Below are positions 55,605-61,409 of a stretch of DNA of 61,409 nt, piece by piece. This stretch comes from Lineolata rhizophorae. Taxonomy: Eukaryota; Ascomycota; Dothideomycetes; Lineolatales; Lineolataceae. The translations under genes and the position numbers were made by a program. The DNA lies in contig MU001685.1 of assembly GCA_010093515.1 (NCBI GenBank), forward strand, positions 177,952 to 239,360, in the 5' to 3' direction. Every line of letters starts with the position of its first letter. Positions within the stretch are counted from its first letter, which is position 1. Below the pieces are notes generated by a model, which did not search any database, was not told the origin of the DNA, and saw only the letters and a list, made by a program, of their open reading frames with translations.

Positions 55605-56327
55605 GGCGGGACAAGTGATGCGGCTGGGCTCTGTGTGATAGGGAAGGGTGGTCTGGATTTGCCTATTGGCTACGTGTTGTATGGCAATGGTTCGATCAGG
55701 ATGCTCCGCATTGGTTGGATGAACCAACTTGAATTAGCGATTTGTAGATTGGGCTGTGGGTAGCAGGGCGTTCTGTTTAGCCAATGTAGATACCTCCCAT
55801 TACGTAACTATGACTGTTTAGATGTTCGCAGCATGAGATCTGTCTACGTGTAAGTCGTAGTGCTTTCAGCCTAGTAAACGATTGCTTTGCCATTTTGCGT
55901 CCGCAGGATAAGCCTAAGGATTAGAAAAATCTATGGGAATATTATAAGTCCAATTTTCCTCCACGGCAGTGAGCCTAGTCCTTTGATGTTTAGTGTCTAG
56001 ATAACTAAACGCCTCATATCAAATCCATCGACCGAAATTATGTTGTTCATATTATTTTTTCTTGCAAGTGGTCAAGTTTGTTGGTCTAATTTATTGGCTA
56101 TAAAAGTGCCATGCTTATCCACTAAACGTGGCTGAAGCGAACATACTACATATTCCTCAGAGAACTCGCTGAAGATTCAATACTATATGATTTATTGACA
56201 GCTATATCTAACACTATTTACACTCCCCATTATAATTGGCCGTTGCAAGCTTTTCCCGAAAATCCATCGCTAAAAGGTATCTCAAAAATAGAACAAAACA
56301 AACTTACGCCTATTCGCTCGCGCTAAT
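55605..56327. other. intergenic between convergent genes
   Basis: 723 nt, AT-richer than the preceding block. It marks the end of the GC-rich block. No gene or RNA is seen. Confidence 0.45.
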
Positions 56328-57181
56328 TCAAAAGAAACGATTATTAAAGGTCCGTAGCACACCTTCGACTGGGCCAATAAGTCTAGTCGCAATTTTCTCC
56401 TGCCCCGACTCGTTGGGATGGATGCCATCAACGAGATCATTAGCAGCAGACATGCCCTCGAAAAGATCAACGAGAAAGATGGGCGATTCAGGACGCGTCA
56501 TCCGCGGCGCCCAGCTACGAATGGCCGCATTAAGATCAACGATCTTCTGGTCGCAGTCGTCGCAGACGGATGGGTCGAGTGGGAGGAGTTCCGAGAACTG
56601 GATAACACGTCTTGTTAGCCCTTGTCCCCAAGTCGTCAAGCCGGCGCATCCAACACTCACAATCATCTTCATGTTCGGGTTGTTCTGGCGCATCTGCATC
56701 ACGAGCGTCGAATAGGCGTCGATGATATCGCTCGTGCGCTTGCCCTGGATAACATCGTTCGTGCCGATATGCTCGATAATGACCTCCGGATTGGTGTCGG
56801 CCAGCCACTCCACGAGCTCGTTCCGATGCGCGACGTCCGTGGCCAGGAAGCCCGAGTGGCCCTCGTTGCTACCATCGAAGTCCCACACGCCGCAGTCGTG
56901 GTTGTCCAGTGTGCCGACGAAGTTGAAATTGGTGTAGCCGGCGGATTCGAGTGCGGACCATAGCTTAGCGCGCCAGCAACTGTGCTAAGTGCATGTTAGC
57001 GCGGTGCGGAGCGGGATGTTGCTGAGAGTATGGCTGAACTTACATCGCCGCCGACAATGGACGCGCCGAAGGGCATTATTCGCACAGGGCTGCGTGTGTT
57101 TGGGACTGCAGGGATGGCTGCCGTTGATACAAGCGCAGAGAGCTGGAGTAGCTGGAAGATGCATTGTTTGAGGCTCGCCAT
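56328..57181 (-). CDS. secreted SGNH/GDSL hydrolase (CE3-like esterase)
   Basis: Three exons (57044-57181, 56661-56984, 56328-56597) with introns of 59 and 63 nt give 243 aa. A signal peptide is likely (hydrophobic core of LKQCIFQLLQLSALVSTAAI, residues 4-23). SGNH blocks: block I IMPFGASIVGGDHSCWRAKL with the Ser nucleophile, then GTLDNHDCGVWDFDGSNEGH, block III EHIGTNDV (Asn), LNAAIRSWAP, and block V VDGIHPNESG with the Asp-His pair. Block I reads GAS where GDS is the rule, so the Asp next to the catalytic Ser is replaced by Ala. Cys residues (NHDC, SVCDDC) suggest extracellular disulfides. Such enzymes deacetylate plant or fungal polysaccharides; the substrate is not known. The second intron has no stop and is a multiple of three. 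Confidence 0.87.
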
Positions 57182-60100
57182 GGTAATCTTAAGGTGTGTC
57201 GTTGCTTTGGTCGAACGAGGGCGTGGGTAACTAGTCAAAGTACACTTGGGAGACCTCAACAGCTGATGCAGTCTTGGTGTAGTTAAATGAGTCTGGAATG
57301 AAAGAGTGTGAAGCTGGAAAAGCGAGGCTGGCCCTCCTACAATCGCCCGGAGAAAATAAGGGAGCAGGCCTGGGTAACAAAAGAACAGACGGAGGGCCAG
57401 AATGAGGTAGCAGAGGTCAAGACGGAAACATTCTTTTATATTGTTTTGTGCACAAGTCCTCGCAACCAGAGTTCTGACTGACCGCAAGCTGCGGTTCCGG
57501 GTACGCCCAGTGGTAGCTCATGAACATGGTTCCATGCGGAAAACTTGGCAGTAAATGTTCTACATACCGTCATATTTGGAGCACCCCAAGCAACATGACG
57601 GCGACACTGGGGCAGTGTTGTGGGGAAAGACCGGCCGGGATAACATGCTAAGGGATATGTAATCCATGTGCAGGCACTGCATAACCACGCAACGGCCAAC
57701 TTGGGCCCCCGGATCAGCCTCCACGGTCCGAAAGTGGCATCGATATCTGAGCTTAGCAGATCTACAAGCCAATAGGAAAACTCAAAAGTGCAGCGAAAGG
57801 ATGCTTCGGGAAAGAAAAGTGCTAGGCCGACTCTTTTCGAAACTCGCCAAGCTACGGCGTCTATATAAATGGAAGCCGCGGCTCAGATTTAGCTCTCGCG
57901 TGTAAGTCAGACGCGAAACTCAAACCCGCGTGAGATGCTTCTCTTGGTGGGTTCGGGTCATCTTGAACAGTTCGAACGGCGTAAGGCTTCAGGCGAGTTG
58001 CGGCCCACGAGCCTGCAGCCCTGATTGACCTGCTTACACGTCACGGCCGTGCCGCCCTCTCTGACAACCAACCGGCCTTGACGTGAACGCCTCCAAGGCG
58101 TTCCACTCGGCCCCACTCGTCGCGCGTTTCAGAAAAAGCGCGGCGGCTACGGATGAGAGTAAGCGCTTCCGAAGCTAGGTTGCGCCTCCCTATGGCTCGC
58201 GCGTAAGCACGAGCGTTGAGGGCATGCCCATAGTCTTATCATGCATATGCGCATTATTAAACGCCGATTCGAGTGATGACGCAGTCGTGCTGTTCGCGGG
58301 TGGGAAAAGGAATTTGCATTGGCCAAAGGTGGATATTCTTCAAATTCGTCGCCCGGGTGGGCCCATGTTTGTAAATCAATGGGAAACGTTGAATTGCAGT
58401 GGTTGAAATGATCTGGCAGGGACTCTCTCCGCAGATCCCTGCCTGCGGTCTTCCAGTCAGCAAGGATGTTAAAGTCGAAGGTGGTTGCGACCGACCCTAC
58501 GTCACAGACTTCTTAGCACACAGTGGGATGGGAACCATCGACTGGAAGTATTCTATAGCCAATCTCGGACGTGGCTGCTGTCGTATCTTATGAGAAGTCG
58601 GGCCGGTGAACGCAGTCACAGTGAAGGATGAACAGGCGGCGCGCCAGCCACAGCCCCAGCCGCTGCCCAGCCATCGCCACACCACCCTGCGAATCATGCA
58701 TTCCTCAAGACTGGGAACATCGTGGCTTCGAGCATCCCTTCTCACTTTTGGTCCCGACTTCACGCCCGCCACCAGATCAGCATCCGGTCTCTTAGCTTCG
58801 CAGCATCGTTCGACCACACATCTTGAGTAGGCGCCGATCGTGCTGCGGGTCTAGTGCGGCACCCGTTCCATTTTTCCCTGCGAAAAAAAGCAGTGAAGAC
58901 GCGCCGTCCCGCGCGCATTTGCATCGGGCATTTTTCAGCAATCAGCAATGCGGCGCTAGTTGGCACTCAACGCCGAACGGACCATACGTGTCTGATCCAT
59001 GAGCCCATCAAGCTTTTGGGCTCAAGTGAGCGATCTCTAACCTTAAAAGCACGCGGCTTGCCGTGCTCCGGATTTCTGTCGGGCTGATAGACGCGGGTCG
59101 ATTTTTGACGCAGCCAGAGTCGTGCTTTGATGGAGCGTGGTGGACCTGGCAATAACCGGATTTGCGGGGAAGCTATGAGGTAATTGATGTCAAGGACGTG
59201 CGCAGATGCAGTGCTGCTTCACTGACCAAAGCTTGTACCTAATCGCTGTCCATATCAGTCGCAAGTAAGCTGCTATACTTCCTACCGCTTGCAACTTTCC
59301 CGAGCTGCATTTCCTTGCTGCCAATATACGATTGTCGAGCTCAGCACGCCGGAACTCATCTTATAGACTTTGAGTGGAAACCACCCGAGATAATTCAAAC
59401 GTGGGACAGCGCGTGCCCGAGTAAGCTGTGAACTCATCGGAGAAATAAACCCTGTTTCATTAGCCTCACCGTTGGTTGATCCCAAACGAACATTGCAATA
59501 CTACATACCGCTCGGCTTCGGCGCGACATATAATTGCTATGATTGCTTCACGGTGACCTTTTTGCAAGTTCTTTTTCTCTCCTCTATACCCTTTTCAAGA
59601 TTTTGGGAACAATAAAAGCACTGCCCTTGCTGAATCTAGTCTTCATCTTTAATACAGAACTGTGCCTATCTAAAGTGGCCAGTATATAGGATAGACTATT
59701 AAACTTTGAATGAGCTCATTAGCTACAAAATTTGCACATATTCGTCCCAAATATACGCCTAGAACTGGCCACGATCAAAGTAGTTTGAACCAAACAGACA
59801 AAATGCAATTTCGATTCGCTGCTCTTGAACACTCCATGCCATAGCCGCCAGCTTGTAACTGCTGTGAATAGGATTTAAGCTACATTCCCAAGTGAGCTAG
59901 AAGTCATATGTAGGAAAGTAACTTAGGCCGGGGAATATCGTGAGTTAAAATCCTTGTGGCTTAACAATAAGCCGCTAGAGTAAAATGAAAATATCAAGCT
60001 GGCAAATTTTTTGGGTACATTTGCGAAGGATTCACCCATCAAAAGCGCGTAGAAAGATAATAAAAGCCTTACTCCTCGACTTTCCGGCGTATCCGGTACG

Positions 60101-61192
60101 AGACTATGCCAAGCGTTAAGTCTCTCCCTTACAAGAACTAGACTTTTTGCTACCTATAAAATGGTGCAGTCAAACCCTTGCCTAGCAAAAGTAAAGTGAA
60201 ATTCCTCATCGATATGAACTATATTCGGCTTTAGATTCATTTGAATACTTAAAACATTATTACGCAATCTTTAGCAGCAAATTAGTGGCGAGGCTCCCTT
60301 ATCTGTAGCATGCACCGGAAAGTTAAACCCAAAGCATAGATAGATTCGAATCATATGATAACTTCTAGAAGCATTTACGAGCAAAAAACAATTGTACAAC
60401 AATCACTCGCATCTGCCGTACAAACACTGAGCTATAAAGCTCCGTTTAGTCCGCTATACGATTATTTCTTCCTCGTGGTCAAGGCCATTCTTTCGAAATT
60501 CTTGCCGTATGCATCTATGACGATCATTAAACCATTCAAAGGACGCACTAACTTTGAGGTTTGCTTTAGAATATAATCTAGTCTCGCTTTAGAAAGTTCA
60601 TCGCATATCTAGCAAGCTGGAGTGTGAATATTTTTCCGGGATAGCAATAATAATGCTCCGTGCCTTATGTAGAGGCAAAACTGTCAAGGGACCAATCTAG
60701 AAAATATATATATATTAGGGCTAACTCCACCATAAGTCACAAGTTTACTAAAACATTGGAATACAATACCTAAGAAAAGGTTGGCAGCTAAATTCTATGC
60801 GCAGACTAAGCTAATTAATACACCTAGAACTTGTGGCTATACGCAGAATTAATTTAGCATAAGTACTGTAGTCCGAACATGAGCTGTTATCGCTAATTGC
60901 AACAGCATCGGTTGGGCATTATATGCGTTATCTTATTTTAGCAGCTCTCGTTTACGGAAGTTTTCCGATTTCAGAAATTGGCCTTGGTGTATCAAATGAA
61001 TCTATCTCGAATCTTTCTTGTCGTTCGCCGCTAGAGACGGATACGCCGATAACTGTAGTTGGACAGAGTTGCACGAGTAAGAGCGACATAAGCTAGCTGA
61101 CCGGGTTCCGAGTCACCCGGGGTTCCAACTCACTGCCCAGAACTCAACACCCTCAACAAAACACGTGTTTTCTCACCACCCACACTGCCAAA
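57182..61192. other. gene desert, increasingly AT-rich
   Basis: 57.2-59.2 kb is of mixed composition with only short unrelated frames (for example 58399-58593). A TATATAAAT at 57862-57870 has no gene behind it. 59.5-61.05 kb is AT-rich with stop codons in all frames, like old mutated repeats. 61050-61192 changes to a more balanced composition and is probably the 5' non-coding end of the transposon that follows. No tRNA or rRNA gene is seen. Confidence 0.45.
57433..57440 (-). promoter_or_regulatory. possible TATA box of the esterase gene
   Basis: The minus strand reads TATAAAAG about 250 nt upstream of the esterase ATG. This would imply a leader near 220 nt. Motif evidence only. Confidence 0.3.
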
Positions 61193-61409
61193 ATGGACAA
61201 CCGTGAAGAATCTATTCAAGCAGCTATCCGCGATCTTAATGCTGGTGTTTTTACTAGTCAAAGAGCTGCTGCAAAGGCGTACAACATCCCTCAAGCTACC
61301 TTCTCTGCCCGTGTACGAGGCACACAGAACAGCCAAACCAGCCACGTATACCAACAACGATTGACACCAGAGCAAGAGGACTTCCTTGTACAATGGATAC
61401 TTGAAGAGG
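61193..61409 (+). mobile_element. pogo/Fot1-like transposase, 5' end only
   Basis: An open frame from ATG 61193 reaches the window edge (72 codons, no stop). It begins MDNREESIQAAIRDL, then FTSQRAAAKAYNIPQATFSA (helix-turn-helix of the Psq type) and YQQRLTPEQEDFLVQWILEE, the start of the CENP-B-like DNA-binding domain. This layout is that of fungal pogo/Fot1 Tc1-mariner elements, whose DDE catalytic domain would follow outside the window. There are no stops or RIP-like damage in the visible part, so the copy may be young. The terminal inverted repeat should lie in the 150 nt before the ATG but cannot be proven without the other end. Confidence 0.82.

Overview
The window looks like a chromosome segment of a filamentous ascomycete (Pezizomycotina). 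Introns are short (mostly 47-150 nt) with GT..AG ends and CTAAC/CTGAC-type branch sites. The gene families are typical of that group: Zn(II)2Cys6 regulator, Sec39, Lam/Ysp1-like lipid transfer protein, fungal APH-like kinase, cytochromes P450. No species is assigned. One run of 325 N interrupts the sequence. No tRNA, rRNA or CRISPR array was seen.

Layout. (1) 0.5-7.2 kb: a Ure2/YfcG-like glutathione S-transferase, the branchpoint-bridging splicing factor BBP/SF1, an APH-like kinase and a convergent DUF6914-type protein. (2) 7.2-22.7 kb: a gene-poor accessory tract. It holds four relics of once-real genes: an iron-containing alcohol dehydrogenase/maleylacetate reductase, a P450 with a nonsense codon and a frameshift, a type-B carboxylesterase broken along its whole length, and an unassigned protein broken into at least three frames. 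It also has a Tad1-like LINE fragment next to the gap and one intact pisatin-demethylase-like P450. (3) 22.7-55.6 kb: a dense, GC-rich core block. It encodes a Sec39 protein (ER tethering), a large Zn2Cys6 regulator, a CaiB/BaiF-like protein, a small membrane protein, dynactin p62, a TBC1D5-like Rab GAP, a polytopic membrane protein, Kri1 (ribosome biogenesis) and a BAR-PH-GRAM-VASt protein of the Lam1/Lam3 family. (4) 55.6-61.4 kb: a secreted SGNH/GDSL esterase, then about 4 kb of AT-rich desert, then the 5' end of a pogo/Fot1-like transposase that runs off the window.

The core block is linked by membrane-trafficking themes (Sec39, dynactin p62, TBC1D5-like GAP, Lam protein), but these are ordinary housekeeping neighbours, not a cluster. 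The accessory tract reads as a former catabolic or secondary-metabolism island (P450s, esterase, dehydrogenase) now mostly decayed. Several identifiable lesions are transversions or deletions, so they are not explained by repeat-induced point mutation alone.

All exon structures are manual inferences from splice signals, frame continuity and family conservation. No database search was possible. The strongest observations are the string of uncalled pseudogenes, a BBP terminal intron that switches the C-terminus between poly-Pro and poly-Arg, a zinc cluster split over three exons, and a repeated C-rich to G-rich drift along coding strands of the GC-rich block.
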